Of a DNA stretch of 64,000 nucleotides, positions 47,449-56,811 are shown piece after piece; within the stretch, counting starts at the first letter, position 1, and every line of letters begins with the position of its first letter. The stretch comes from Polystyrenella longa (GTDB lineage: Bacteria; Planctomycetota; Planctomycetia; Planctomycetales; Planctomycetaceae): positions 4,611,001 through 4,675,000 of the forward strand of contig NZ_CP036281.1 in NCBI RefSeq assembly GCF_007750395.1. The letters run 5' to 3'. The notes beneath the pieces are model-generated. The model made no database searches and had not been told where the DNA came from. It was given only the letters and a program-made list of their open reading frames with translations. The position numbers and the translations under genes were made by a program.

Positions 47449-47541
47449 CTATAAGCGATCCTGAATTTCTCTGATGGGTCTTGCTGAATCTTATTATGTA
47501 GATTCGAGAACAACCATTACCAGGATTCAGGAGAGGATTTG
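47449..47541 (-). repeat. Palindromic intergenic element, copy 2
   Basis: TCCTGAAT at 47460-47467 is inverted as ATTCAGGA at 47525-47532, with a looser TGATGGGT / CCATTA pairing inside and a perfect 6-bp inner stem (GAATCT, AGATTC, minus strand). It has the same ACCCATCAGA core and GGATCGCTT as the copy at 40183. It lies between exbD and argE. Confidence 0.68.
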
Positions 47542-47653
47542 AAATTTCGCAATTTGTCAGTGAAACTGTCTGGTCTGCAACGATGGTGCAAAACCAGTGA
47601 ATTCATTCGGTTTTTATCTTAACCATTCTCAGCCCGAACAGAAACAGCCCCAC

Positions 47654-48058
47654 TCATTTCTGATCGACGGCAAAACTGACATCCGTCAGACCTTGTTCCG
47701 CACAGGCGTGCATCAAGGGTTCGATCAAGCGGAAGGGGACGTCCTTATCGGTTCGAAAACGAACAGCGGTTTCCGGTTCGGTTCGGCTGATAACCTGCAG
47801 AATTTCTGCACGCGGAACAATGCGACCTCCCAGAGAATAGTCTTCATCAACGGAGACGGTGATGATTAGTCGGTTCGGGTGAGCACGTTCCTCTTTCTGT
47901 GCAAGGACCGCCTCGGGAAGCGATACTTCTCGGGAGGTATCGTGCTGAACAAGCTGACTGGTGACCAGAAAAAAGATCACCAGCAGAAAGACAATGTCGA
48001 TCAACGGGGTGACATTGAATTCAAAACCACCTTCTCTTGGACGGACTGGTATCCGCAT
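47654..48058 (-). CDS. exbD: ExbD/TolR-type biopolymer transport protein
   Basis: 134 residues. The single membrane helix is FNVTPLIDIVFLLVIFFLVTS, with the proton-relay Asp in PLIDIVF conserved. The periplasmic domain ends FRLIEPLMHACAEQGLTDVSFAVD, a normal ExbD fold. With ExbB it converts proton-motive force into force on a TonB-type partner. It begins 2 bp after the exbB stop and is last in the group running from the VWA gene. Confidence 0.93.
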   Translation of the reverse strand: MRIPVRPREGGFEFNVTPLIDIVFLLVIFFLVTSQLVQHDTSREVSLPEAVLAQKEERAHPNRLIITVSVDEDYSLGGRIVPRAEILQVISRTEPETAVRFRTDKDVPFRLIEPLMHACAEQGLTDVSFAVDQK

Positions 48059-48060
48059 AC

Positions 48061-48831
48061 CTATTCCTCACCTTGAGAGGAGGGAGTGCGTGCTGCAGAC
48101 TGTCGCTGTTTCAACTGAGCCCGCCGCCAGGTACTGAAGACATGCTCCGACATGAGGGAGGTCTCGGCAACCAGCTCATCAATTCGGTTCCGAAAAATAG
48201 CGAACGAGGCCAATGCCGGTACGGCCACCCCCAGACCCAGCAAGGTCGTCACCAGAGCACGATAAATCCCTGGAGCCAATTCCGATGGCAGTGGGTTTTC
48301 CTGAACCGTAAACTCAAGAAACGCCAGAATCATCCCCCAGACCGTTCCCAGAAGTCCAAGCATCGGCGCGATTGAACTGATCAGTGAGAGGTATTCGATC
48401 TTGCGATAAAGTCGCGATGCCTGTTGGACACTGGCATCTTCCATCGATTTTTCTATGACGGTGTAACCTAAACCGACTTCATTTAAACCGGCCAAAAGCA
48501 AACTCGCCAGGAAACTCGGTTCTTCTCGACAAGCTTGTTTGGCAGGTTCTAACTGGCCAGTTGTGAGATGTTGATGGACCTGCTCTGCCAATCCCATGGG
48601 CATTAAGGTCTTCCGACGAATGGTCAAAGCGTGCTCAACAATAAGGGCAATCATCGCGATGCTCAGTAGCATGATGACGAAACCGATCGTTCCGCCCGCC
48701 TGCACCAGTTCCTCCAATGACAATTGTGGGGCAACCCGCTCGACAGGTTCTTCCTGAGCCAATAAAGAGGAGGGGAACAGTCCCATAGCGAGGAACATCA
48801 TCAGGAACGTGTAGCTGAATTTCCAGTTCAT
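48061..48831 (-). CDS. exbB: MotA/TolQ/ExbB proton channel protein
   Basis: 256 residues from the ATG at 48831, which opens a signal-like MNWKFSYTFLMMFLAMGLF; an ATG at 48858 is also possible. The helices are GGTIGFVIMLLSIAMIALIVEHAL, SLISSIAPMLGLLGTVWGMILAF and IYRALVTTLLGLGVAVPALASFAIF. The GLLGTVWGM and ALVTTLLGLGVAVPA blocks are the ExbB/TolQ signature, including the Thr pair that lines the proton path. An N-terminal signal peptide ahead of the first channel helix occurs in many ExbB of this type. It is coupled to exbD. Confidence 0.93.
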   Translation of the reverse strand: MNWKFSYTFLMMFLAMGLFPSSLLAQEEPVERVAPQLSLEELVQAGGTIGFVIMLLSIAMIALIVEHALTIRRKTLMPMGLAEQVHQHLTTGQLEPAKQACREEPSFLASLLLAGLNEVGLGYTVIEKSMEDASVQQASRLYRKIEYLSLISSIAPMLGLLGTVWGMILAFLEFTVQENPLPSELAPGIYRALVTTLLGLGVAVPALASFAIFRNRIDELVAETSLMSEHVFSTWRRAQLKQRQSAARTPSSQGEE

Positions 48832-48915
48832 ATTTAGCTTCCAGAGGACCGCTTCCATTCAGCAGTCTGGTCGTATTCGTATTTAAATACCGCAAGCAGA
48901 TAATGTGTTTGAGAT

Positions 48916-49998
48916 CTAATCAATCTGAATTCGTTCCCGGGCAGTCTTTCCGGCGGGGCTTTCAGGATACTCTTCTGCCAATTCTCTGTAAACAATCAGC
49001 GCCTGTCGAGAGAGCCCCAATCGAACTAAAGCTTCCGCCGCAAGCAATTGAGCGTCGCTGGAAAGTAGATGATCGACCGCCTGATTCGCCTTCGGCCATA
49101 ACCAGCGGACAGCCGCGTGATCGAACTCCAATTGTTTCGCGTAAGCGGTTGCCAATAAGTAGTAAGGCCCCGCACGGTCCAGATCCTGGAGCGACTCAAT
49201 TCGTGATTCCCACCGTTGCAGTTCGATCTCGGAGAACCGCCCTTCGGCAACGTATTGCCGCCAAATCTGCATCTGAGCAGAACTCTGAATACGATTATTC
49301 GTGTTTCGACTTAATTGATCCAACCTGCGAGAAACCGTTAAGTCCTCCGAGTCCCGAAAGAGCAACCAACTGGCTCCCAGAAGCTGAGCGACCGGGGCGT
49401 TATCCACCAACCAGCGACGGGCGGTTGTTTCCGGCACTTCGCCCGTGAATGCAATCGGGCCAGACTCGGAACCTTCTTCCGGAATTCGCCAGTTCAACGG
49501 AATCAAATGAAAATATCGCGTATCCTCATCACTGGCACTTAAAGCGATGAATCGGTTTCCCGCTTTTTCGTAATCATAAGAGGCGAGCGCCAGTTTAATC
49601 TGTAATGCCAGTAACTCCCGACGCACCCATCCCCGAGGTTCGATCTTGAGGGCTGTTTCCAAGCTACGTTCTGCCTCAGTATATTTTTTCTGTTCATATA
49701 GCTCGACACCCCGCTGATGTTCGGGGCTTTGCTGATAACGCGTTTGCAGAATGTCCTCCGCCGAGAAGTATTGAACCCGCTGGTTCGGCCCGGTGCGAAA
49801 CTGCAATTCCTCCCCGTTGAAATCGACAATTTCTCCGTTGAGTTGCGTCGTTAATCCGGTGTTGGGTTTGCGAATTTCAATCTGATCCGTGAGGGGTGCC
49901 TGGCCTTTTTGTGCCAGCCCCGGTGTCACTATCAGCAGACTCACTAAGAGGACAGCAACCAGCAGACGCAAAATAATAGAGATGTCTTGGCGATGCAT
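48916..49998 (-). CDS. Secreted or periplasmic TPR-type protein
   Basis: 360 residues. The N-terminus has a signal peptide (ILRLLVAVLLVSLLIVTPGLAQ). A short beta region (LNGEIVDFNGEELQFRTG) precedes TPR-like helices: HQRGVELYEQKKYTEAERSLETALKIEP and, near the C-terminus, AEALVRLGLSRQALIVYRELAEEYPESPAGKTARERI. TPR units bind partner proteins. It sits between the VWA and ExbB genes with about 60-bp gaps on one strand, so it is probably a part of the same envelope machine, comparable in position to YbgF/CpoB in the Tol system. It has no enzyme motif. Confidence 0.75.
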   Translation of the reverse strand: MHRQDISIILRLLVAVLLVSLLIVTPGLAQKGQAPLTDQIEIRKPNTGLTTQLNGEIVDFNGEELQFRTGPNQRVQYFSAEDILQTRYQQSPEHQRGVELYEQKKYTEAERSLETALKIEPRGWVRRELLALQIKLALASYDYEKAGNRFIALSASDEDTRYFHLIPLNWRIPEEGSESGPIAFTGEVPETTARRWLVDNAPVAQLLGASWLLFRDSEDLTVSRRLDQLSRNTNNRIQSSAQMQIWRQYVAEGRFSEIELQRWESRIESLQDLDRAGPYYLLATAYAKQLEFDHAAVRWLWPKANQAVDHLLSSDAQLLAAEALVRLGLSRQALIVYRELAEEYPESPAGKTARERIQID

Positions 49999-50057
49999 AA
50001 TTGACGATCTTGAGATGTCGTGTATCGTTGGTGAAGTAACCAGAAGGGAATCCGTTT

Positions 50058-51113
50058 TTAAAAACGGGTGATATCAAAGTATCGGTACAGCCCACCAGTA
50101 TCTGTTGAAAGACGCTGAAGAAAGTTTCGCTCGTGAGTCCCGGTACCGGCGATCTGTGGCCCTTTTCCGAATTCGATACAGTTGATGATCGTTCCTTGAC
50201 TCATTCGCTGAATGCGGCGTAAATCGACGCGAGAGAGTTTCGTGTCCGCGTCGGTAAGAAAATAGATCACATCCGGATGCAGACTAATCGCAAGATCAAG
50301 TGCCTTCAGATGGTCAGTCCCTCGATCGGCACGAGTCTGATCAATGAAATTGCGGGCCTTATTCAAATTGAGTTCGGAGACCGGCAGCATCTTGATCCCT
50401 TTGACTGCATCCTCCTCGGAGCCGAGGGCGCGGGTCGATTCATGATAAAAGATGACCTGAAACTGATGTATTGAAGAGAGCGAATTCAAACTTCGTTTCA
50501 ATTCCGACTTCGCCACCGCCAGCGGTTTGACTTTGGATTCCAGGAACGTCCCACTCATGCTGGAGGAGCGGTCGAGCAGAAAGATCACTTTCTCACCCTG
50601 AGTTCGTATACCCAGAAAGGCGCTTTCTCCAATTCCCAACGGAGCGGTTGTCTGGGGAGGAAGGTCGCCGGACGCTTCCTGCGAAAGTGAGTCGCCACTT
50701 AAAAGGGCTTCTCTACTCAGTCCCGTATCTACAGAAGTTGGAAGTCCTGAGCCCAGAATTGGTTCTGGCTCGTCTAGCGGGGTGACTGTCAACTCTTCCG
50801 GTAGGTTGTCGAACGGATTTACTTCCTCCGGGGTTTCTGCAGCTTCTTGCTCATTCGCTTCGGAACTGGTTGCTTCAGATTCATTTTCGTTCGGTCGCTG
50901 CTCGAACTCGTCTGTTTGAGCCGATTTGATTTCCAAACCGACCTTATTGAAATTCGCCAGCGATCCGTTCCGATTGCCCAATCCCGACTCCGGTGCCCCA
51001 AACCAGTAAAGCAACATCGCCAGGACTAACCCATGCAACAGAATGGACGAAGTCCAACTTTGCAGCAGCGTACGGCCATGAGATTCTGATTTTTCGAAGG
51101 GAGAAGTCGCCAT
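50058..51113 (-). CDS. VWA-domain membrane protein with a TonB-like SxxxH helix
   Basis: 351 residues from the ATG at 51113. A single N-terminal helix, SWTSSILLHGLVLAMLLYWF, contains S-I-L-L-H, the SxxxH pattern that TonB uses to engage ExbB/ExbD. A long acidic, Pro/Glu-rich periplasmic linker (about 55-160) follows. The C-terminus is a von Willebrand A domain: VIFLLDRSSSM (MIDAS DxSxS), RGTDHLKALDLAI with the MIDAS Thr-region, and VIYFLTDAD. There is no TonB C-terminal domain. The layout is helix, stiff linker and terminal domain, as in TonB, with VWA replacing the receptor-binding part. It starts the TPR-exbB-exbD group. Confidence 0.83.
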   Translation of the reverse strand: MATSPFEKSESHGRTLLQSWTSSILLHGLVLAMLLYWFGAPESGLGNRNGSLANFNKVGLEIKSAQTDEFEQRPNENESEATSSEANEQEAAETPEEVNPFDNLPEELTVTPLDEPEPILGSGLPTSVDTGLSREALLSGDSLSQEASGDLPPQTTAPLGIGESAFLGIRTQGEKVIFLLDRSSSMSGTFLESKVKPLAVAKSELKRSLNSLSSIHQFQVIFYHESTRALGSEEDAVKGIKMLPVSELNLNKARNFIDQTRADRGTDHLKALDLAISLHPDVIYFLTDADTKLSRVDLRRIQRMSQGTIINCIEFGKGPQIAGTGTHERNFLQRLSTDTGGLYRYFDITRF

Positions 51114-51315
51114 ACGGTATTCGCCGGAATGAAGAAAGCATGCTTTCAAGTATAAACGTTTATAAGCATGTTTATTGTAGGCGGTTGAAGAGGAACTCGG
51201 AACACTTCTCTTTTGATTCCGTTGTTCTGGTTGAAACTCTACTATGAATAGGTTCTCTACCCTGTGGTCGATCTCAACCTTCAGGCGATATTCCGACTTC
51301 AAGCAGATCCGGCGG

Positions 51316-52497
51316 TCAGCCCTGTTCGTCCTCTTTGCCTAAGCCCAGCAAACGCCGCCAGTTACCACCAGCAGCGGGATCGGCTCCACCGACCAGATTC
51401 GGATCCCCATTAGGTTTTTCAATCTGGCCACCCCGATTCATGGAATTCGGGTCGGAAGGATCCACGCCGAGTCGTTTTAGAATGCGTTCCGCGTTCGCCT
51501 CCAGTTGGCGAATCCGCATTTCATCGCGTCCCAGTTTGGCCCGCTCAACCGCGATAGAGACTTCAGCCAGACGCAGTTTGGTTTCCAACTGCGTTTGCAG
51601 ACTCATTAAAGTTTCCTGCATTGCTTGAGGACTTTGAGCGATTACTTCCCAATTCATGTCCAGCTTGTGGACGGAAGTAATGTAGTTCAGCAGACGGGAA
51701 ATGTATTCATCACGTTCTTCCAGAGCATGTGCGATTTCATTATGCGATGCATTTTGAAGATCAATGTCTTTCAGACCTTCGGGAATCAACGCAGCCATCT
51801 GTTGAAGAATAGCGGCCTCTTTCGATGCGCTGTCTCCACTGATCGACGAGGGCTGAGGTTCCACGGGAACAGCCGGATCATTTCCGGCCATTGAAGGCGA
51901 ACTGGCCTGCGGAGGAACTTCGCCCGTCCCAGACATGAGGCTCTGTTTAATCGAATCCCAATTCGACAAATCACCGTCGAGGGCAAACTTCTCTGCCGGA
52001 TTCTGCTGAGAAACCTCTTCCTGAAACAGGTTGTCGGGGATTTCGACATTGCCATTTTCGAAATCAGGATGCGTCTCTGTTGACTCGTTGGACACAGATG
52101 GCTGAACCTGCGGTGTAATTGCGGGCTCAACGACGACCGGCATCGTGGGAACCATCAACTGCTGTTCGCGCACTGTCTGCGAAAGATGGACGATCAGATC
52201 GCGTACTTCACCAATTTGGACTTCGATGCGGCCGAAAGAATTGTTGGCCTGCAGCGCGTCCCATTGCTCGATGAGACGGTGCAGGTCCTCCTGTATCGGT
52301 TCCTGTTTGGAATTCGATTTCTTCGGTGGAAGCGGTGGAGCTGGCGTCGTCGCGCAATTAATCAAGGCGCGGTCGACCCCCAATCGATGCAGTCGATCAA
52401 GCTGCTCTGCTGCACGTTCTAACCTGGCGGTTAGCGCATCAACAATCGCATCTTTCTCTTCTATCTGTGATTGGAGGAGATCCAGTTCCGAGGACAT
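51316..52497 (-). CDS. Coiled-coil protein, function unknown
   Basis: 393 residues from MSSELDLLQSQIEEKDAIVDALTARLERAAEQLDRL, a heptad-rich start; an ATG 15 codons upstream is possible. The middle is Pro/Gln/Ser-rich and disordered (PAPPLPPKKSNS, VEPAITPQVQPSVS). A second coiled coil lies at about 280-350 (LQTQLETKLRLAEVSIAVERAKLGRDEMRIRQLEANAERIL). The end GGNWRRLLGLGKEDEQ is basic-hydrophobic. No signal or membrane helix, so it is cytosolic. It is 202 bp upstream of the VWA gene on the same strand. I do not recognise the family. Confidence 0.68.
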   Translation of the reverse strand: MSSELDLLQSQIEEKDAIVDALTARLERAAEQLDRLHRLGVDRALINCATTPAPPLPPKKSNSKQEPIQEDLHRLIEQWDALQANNSFGRIEVQIGEVRDLIVHLSQTVREQQLMVPTMPVVVEPAITPQVQPSVSNESTETHPDFENGNVEIPDNLFQEEVSQQNPAEKFALDGDLSNWDSIKQSLMSGTGEVPPQASSPSMAGNDPAVPVEPQPSSISGDSASKEAAILQQMAALIPEGLKDIDLQNASHNEIAHALEERDEYISRLLNYITSVHKLDMNWEVIAQSPQAMQETLMSLQTQLETKLRLAEVSIAVERAKLGRDEMRIRQLEANAERILKRLGVDPSDPNSMNRGGQIEKPNGDPNLVGGADPAAGGNWRRLLGLGKEDEQG

Positions 52498-52673
52498 AAC
52501 CAGGCTTCGTATCGAGGGTGAGTCGCATTCCTCCGTAAACATCCTTCCATCGTGGGGGCCAATCGATGGAATTCAACGGAGTTTCATACCCTGAATCTAG
52601 CTCGGAAATGTGCCTTTCACGCTTAATTGTTAAGGATTCCCGTAACAGACTTTGCCTGATTGGGGCAATCATT

Positions 52674-53636
52674 TTACTTCTTATAAACATCCGGGTTAAC
52701 CACATTATCCGGTTTTTCGCCCTGTAGCACCTGTATGATCTGACGGGTCGCGCGGAGCCGTAAATCCTCCAGAGACTCTTCCGAAATAAACGCGGCATGC
52801 GGAGTCACGATCAGACGTTCCTCTTTCCAGAACGGATCGCTTAAATCGGGAGGTTCCTGTTCAAAGACATCAAGAGCCGCACCCGCAATCTCCTGCTCCT
52901 GAATTGCCTGCTCCAAAGCAGCCGTGTCAACTAATCCGCCCCGTGACGTATTGAGCAGAAAGCTAGTCGGCTTCATCTTCTTAAGTTCTTCTGATCCAAT
53001 AAGATGATTCGTTTCAGGAGTCAGTGGCGAATGCAGGGAAACATAGTCGCTTCGCTTTAATAATTCTTCCAGCGAAACCATCTCACAGTCGAGGCCATGA
53101 TTGTTGCCGGAGGGTGTGTGGGCGATCACTTTCAGGCCAAGTCCAACAGCCCGAGTGAAAACTTCCTGAGCAATACGACCAAACCCGATTAAACCCAATG
53201 TCTGACCCGACAATCGCACGATCGGTGGCTTCAACATGCGTTCGAATTTGCCCGCTTCCATCATCGAATTGAGCTGAACAATTCGGCGATTGCAAGCGAG
53301 GATGAATCCGAGTGTGTGCTCGGCAACTTCAATCACGCAGTAATCAGGTACGTTAGTAACGACCATTCCCAGTTCAGTCGCCCGGGCGACATCGATGTTA
53401 TCGAGCCCGATTCCGTACCTGACCACAGTTTTGCAGTCAGGCGCGCTCTCGATTACTTTACGGGTAACTTGAGCCCAACAGGTGCCAATCGCCTGAACAT
53501 CTTTCGCCAATTCGGCAAGAGAATCCTCGTCGGTTGCGTCTGCAGTGACAAGTTCATACCCGTATTCGCCAAGGAGCTTGCGTTCATTTTCATAATCTTC
53601 CCAGCCCCGATCCGTCAGCAGTACTTTCACAGTCAT
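52674..53636 (-). CDS. D-2-hydroxyacid dehydrogenase (CtBP-like)
   Basis: 320 residues. The NAD-binding motif GLIGFGRIAQEVFTRAVGLGLKVIA is at about 146-170. Catalytic residues are visible in order: Arg in LLNTSRGGLVDTAAL, Glu in ALDVFEQEP and His in VTPHAAFISEES. VRYGIGLDNIDVARATELGMVVTNVPDY is the substrate-domain signature of the C-terminal-binding-protein and phosphoglycerate-dehydrogenase group. It would reduce a 2-keto acid with NAD(P)H or do the reverse. At 320 residues it lacks the ACT-type regulatory domains of long SerA. The substrate is unknown. Confidence 0.88.
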   Translation of the reverse strand: MTVKVLLTDRGWEDYENERKLLGEYGYELVTADATDEDSLAELAKDVQAIGTCWAQVTRKVIESAPDCKTVVRYGIGLDNIDVARATELGMVVTNVPDYCVIEVAEHTLGFILACNRRIVQLNSMMEAGKFERMLKPPIVRLSGQTLGLIGFGRIAQEVFTRAVGLGLKVIAHTPSGNNHGLDCEMVSLEELLKRSDYVSLHSPLTPETNHLIGSEELKKMKPTSFLLNTSRGGLVDTAALEQAIQEQEIAGAALDVFEQEPPDLSDPFWKEERLIVTPHAAFISEESLEDLRLRATRQIIQVLQGEKPDNVVNPDVYKK

Positions 53637-53898
53637 AGTTCCTAATTCTTCCTGATATCGCTGTTTATCCGATGAGGTCTATCTTCAGTGGTTACCGAAG
53701 TCTTTGTTCTACGGACATAATAGAAGGAGACAACCCGGTGGGTCAAACAAGTGAGCCGAGAGGTTGAACTTCAACAATGAGGGTGCCGGGAGGAAAGCGA
53801 GAGGCTATCGTCCGGCTTGGACGAACGGTATAACTGGGCCGCATCCCCAGCCCTTCTCTTTACCAGGCAAAAGCCTCAAACACTCCGAGACTGGACCC

Positions 53899-54186
53899 AT
53901 GACAGCTCCTTCCGCAGAAGAATCGATTCAACTGGACCAGTTCCTGAAACTGATCGGCGCCGTGCCCACCGGCGGTCAGGCCAAAGTGTTGATTCAGGGA
54001 GGCCAGGTCCTGCTGAACGATCAAATTGAAACTCGCCGTCGTAAAAAACTGGTCCCGGGCGACATGATCGAGGTGCTGGGGGAACAATACGTCGTTTCGA
54101 CCGATGCTGAAATGGACGGATCCTCCGATGTCGGTGAAACGCCTGCAGCAGACGAAACCGAGAAGAGCTCTGGTGAAACAGAATAA
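53899..54186 (+). CDS. RNA-binding S4-domain protein (YbcJ-like)
   Basis: 95 residues from the ATG at 53899; a longer frame back to 53764 codes unlike sequence. IQLDQFLKLIGAVPTGGQAKVLIQGGQVLLNDQIETRRRKKLVPGDMIEVLG spans a single S4 domain (the phrases are given here in pieces LDQFLKL, GGQVLLNDQ and RRRKKLVPGD). This resembles YbcJ/RlbA-type RNA-binding proteins. A 30-residue acidic tail (DETEKSSGETE) follows the domain, which YbcJ does not have. It is cytosolic and stands alone. Confidence 0.82.
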   Translation: MTAPSAEESIQLDQFLKLIGAVPTGGQAKVLIQGGQVLLNDQIETRRRKKLVPGDMIEVLGEQYVVSTDAEMDGSSDVGETPAADETEKSSGETE

Positions 54187-54240
54187 GCTTCCCGCTGTTC
54201 TATAACCCGCTCTTCTGTAACATGTCTCAGGCCAGCGGTC

Positions 54241-55422
54241 TTAGCAGAATCCAAGGACGCGCTGAGGGTTCTTCACCATAATCTGGTACAATGTCTCGTC
54301 ACTGACGTCGAGCTTTTTCAGTTCGTCGACGAGAACAGTAGAGCATTGGGTGAAGTCTACCGGGTCGTAACTCCAACCTTCGGAACTGACCTCGTCGGTT
54401 GCGTAGTTCGTATAAACATAGGGAACGGCATCGTGGCTGACCAGAATCTGATTGGCATGCCCACAGTCGATTAGTTTGTGAATCTGGACTGCACTTTTCT
54501 CGGGTTTGTATTTCGAGAGACCGACGCGGTCAAATTGCACGTTGAACCCCAGTTCCGCCAGATGACGGTGGTATTCGTACGCGTTCTCATTCTCGCGGTC
54601 ATCCTTGTTTCCCAAGTGACCAATACAAATTTTGCTCGGATCGGCTTTCATCCGTAAAAAGAGTTCCGCCTCTTCAAGACCCCCACCACTCGTCGTATGA
54701 GTAGTCACAGGAGCCCCTGTTTCGATCGCCGCGATCGCCGCCGCTTCATGCACTCGTCGTTCGCTCGGCCGAAGATAGTTACTGGTAGCAATTTTAATCA
54801 TACCCGCTTTGATGTTGGTGAATTTCTCTCCAAACTCACCGGAGGGATCTTCCATTCCTTCAGAGATTTCCCGAACGAACAAATCGGCCAGTTTGCGAAC
54901 ACCGTCCTGAGAGTAACCCAACTCAATCGCCCACGGATGTTGAGGCGCTGCCGCTTCGCACCAGAAGCCAGTGCTGGCAATAATGTGAACCGGAGTTCGC
55001 TCAGCCAGTTCTTTCATCAACAGCGGGTATCGTCCCACTCGAATGGGAGTACATTCGACAATTGCCCCCGGACCGGTCTTCTCGTTCAATGTTTTGTGGA
55101 ACGCGTCAAGCAATCCTGCCGTGTTGGTCAGCATCTCTTCCCGGATTTCAGCCAATGGCCCAGGTTTCTGTTCGTAAAGTTCAGACCAATCGACTGACGG
55201 AGCATGCTCGTGCATCAGTGTCATTCCGAGTTGATCAACGGGAACAGGCCCCAGTACTGTCTGCGTATTCTTCGCCGGTGTGGCAGCGCGTGCTTTTAAC
55301 GATTGTGCAACGAATGCAGTCGGCAGTAGCGCTGCACCTGCTCCGGATAAAGCCAGTTTTTTTAAGCAATCGCGGCGAGAATTACGAAGTGAGTTATTTG
55401 CAGTGCGAGAATCGTAGGGCAT
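54241..55422 (-). CDS. Tat-exported phosphotriesterase-family hydrolase
   Basis: 393 residues. The Tat signal is SRRDCLKKLALSGAGAALLPTAFVA. The amidohydrolase metal ligands follow in the expected order: LMHEHA (HxH), the carbamylated-Lys candidate in GMIKIATS, THTTSGG, CIGHLGNKDD and LVSHDAVP. This is a complete binuclear PTE-like site. Family members hydrolyse lactones or phosphotriesters; a lactonase role is more probable in a natural setting. It is monocistronic on the minus strand and converges with the S4 gene. Confidence 0.88.
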   Translation of the reverse strand: MPYDSRTANNSLRNSRRDCLKKLALSGAGAALLPTAFVAQSLKARAATPAKNTQTVLGPVPVDQLGMTLMHEHAPSVDWSELYEQKPGPLAEIREEMLTNTAGLLDAFHKTLNEKTGPGAIVECTPIRVGRYPLLMKELAERTPVHIIASTGFWCEAAAPQHPWAIELGYSQDGVRKLADLFVREISEGMEDPSGEFGEKFTNIKAGMIKIATSNYLRPSERRVHEAAAIAAIETGAPVTTHTTSGGGLEEAELFLRMKADPSKICIGHLGNKDDRENENAYEYHRHLAELGFNVQFDRVGLSKYKPEKSAVQIHKLIDCGHANQILVSHDAVPYVYTNYATDEVSSEGWSYDPVDFTQCSTVLVDELKKLDVSDETLYQIMVKNPQRVLGFC

Positions 55423-55551
55423 CAGGGCAATTCCTCTGAGGTGTAATCAGAATAATGTTTTTCTGATTGTAACCCTGTGGCCCTGCTCACGTCATCCAAG
55501 CCGTCCCTGAAAACCAACGGGGAAATCGCAATTTGAGAGGCTTACGGAACT

Positions 55552-56148
55552 CTACTCGAAAGCAGGAGTCGAGAGTGGACTGATCATGGGTCCGTCGGTA
55601 GGCACTTCCCCAGCAGGAAGGGCGAGCAGATCAAATTCTGCAGGCGCTTCACCTTCCTGTTCCTCTTCTAGTATATGAATCACACCCAACAACCGGACCG
55701 GGGAGTCACCCTCAGAATCGCCCCCGGATGTGAGTTCGACCCGGGTCGGTTGCAAGTTTTCAGTAGACCGTTCATGAACGGCGTGCTGAATGGGTGTGAT
55801 TTTGAATTTGTCACTTTTGCTGTTTTCCAAATTCGCCGTATCTGTCGAGCTGGAATTGGAAAAGGAAGCTGACTGAATTTCATCCAACACGTTCTCGTTT
55901 ACTTCGATCTCTGAAGACATCGATTCGGCACGTGAATTCTGAATTTGATGCTGCACCGAATCCAGCGAGTTCACACTTTGCGAATCAGCATCGGCGACGA
56001 TTACAAACAGTAATCCCAAAGCACTACTGAGACCAATTGCTGCGTAAGAGAGCCATGTTTTGGAATAAAAAGAGCGGTTCCATAGCTGAGAGGATAGATT
56101 TTGATCCTCAATTTTTTTCTCAGCCGGCTTCTCGGAGCGTGGGCTCAT
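55552..56148 (-). CDS. Single-pass membrane protein, unknown
   Basis: 198 residues. I take the ATG at 56148 because AGGA stands about 9 nt before it; a TTG at 56190 and an ATG at 56166 are alternatives without one. A basic N-terminus leads to one membrane helix, YAAIGLSSALGLLFVIVADA (about 37-57). The outer part is Ser/Asn/Gln-rich, with little predicted structure until VRLLGVIHILEEEQE near the C-terminus, which ends Pro-rich (PTDGPMISPLSTPAFE). No family is recognised. It precedes the lipoprotein-like gene's 3' side with a 282-bp gap. Confidence 0.6.
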   Translation of the reverse strand: MSPRSEKPAEKKIEDQNLSSQLWNRSFYSKTWLSYAAIGLSSALGLLFVIVADADSQSVNSLDSVQHQIQNSRAESMSSEIEVNENVLDEIQSASFSNSSSTDTANLENSKSDKFKITPIQHAVHERSTENLQPTRVELTSGGDSEGDSPVRLLGVIHILEEEQEGEAPAEFDLLALPAGEVPTDGPMISPLSTPAFE

Positions 56149-56430
56149 GCTGTTTTTTCCTGGCATAACTTCAGCGTTGTCTAATCGCAACGTGGAGAAC
56201 CATTGTGCTGGTTCTGTCTTGATCGTTTATCTCTGACGCTAAAATTATCGGTCTTAACAATCACCTAACATGAGGATTTTACGGATTGCTCCGAAAAAAC
56301 AGATTGGGCAACCAGGGAAGTTCGCACAAAGTTCAGGGCAAAACCAGCGCGCAGAAACAGGGCATAGAGACCAGAAGAAAGTACGATTAGATCTGGTTCA
56401 GGGATCGTGGTGCGGCCTGCAGATAGCGGA

Positions 56431-56754
56431 TTAGGGTTGGACGACCTGGCTATTGCGGTAAATCGTACTGGGAACTCGTGGTCCGGCCGAAGCACTGGGC
56501 AGCGTTCCCTCGAAGGCGCGCTGCTCGGAAGAACGGCGTATGTCCGTACGCTGCTGAGTGTAGCTCGGTGGACGGGTGAAGGTCTCGGGCGCAGCGTCCT
56601 CATCAGGAAACGGGTCGTACCGTTCGATTGAGCGTCTTTCTGACAGCAAATCGGGATTATAAAGCTGGGGCCAGCGAATGTTGGGATTCATACATCCCAG
56701 TGCACTCAGACTGATTCCCATCAATATCCCGAGCTGGAATGCTGTGGAACGCAT
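56431..56754 (-). CDS. Small lipoprotein, unknown
   Basis: 107 residues from the ATG at 56754. MRSTAFQLGILMGISLSALGC is a lipoprotein signal with lipobox SALGC and Cys21. The mature part is polar and Pro/Arg/Ser-rich (NIRWPQLYNPDLLSERRSIERYDPFPDEDAAPET), without a domain I know. A GTG at 56811 extends the frame by 19 codons but would lie almost on the TATAAT, so I prefer the ATG. Confidence 0.6.
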   Translation of the reverse strand: MRSTAFQLGILMGISLSALGCMNPNIRWPQLYNPDLLSERRSIERYDPFPDEDAAPETFTRPPSYTQQRTDIRRSSEQRAFEGTLPSASAGPRVPSTIYRNSQVVQP

Positions 56755-56811
56755 CCAGATAGGCTTTCGAGATAAATAAGAGTTCAGGGTGACAAAATCA
56801 GAAAGTTTCAC

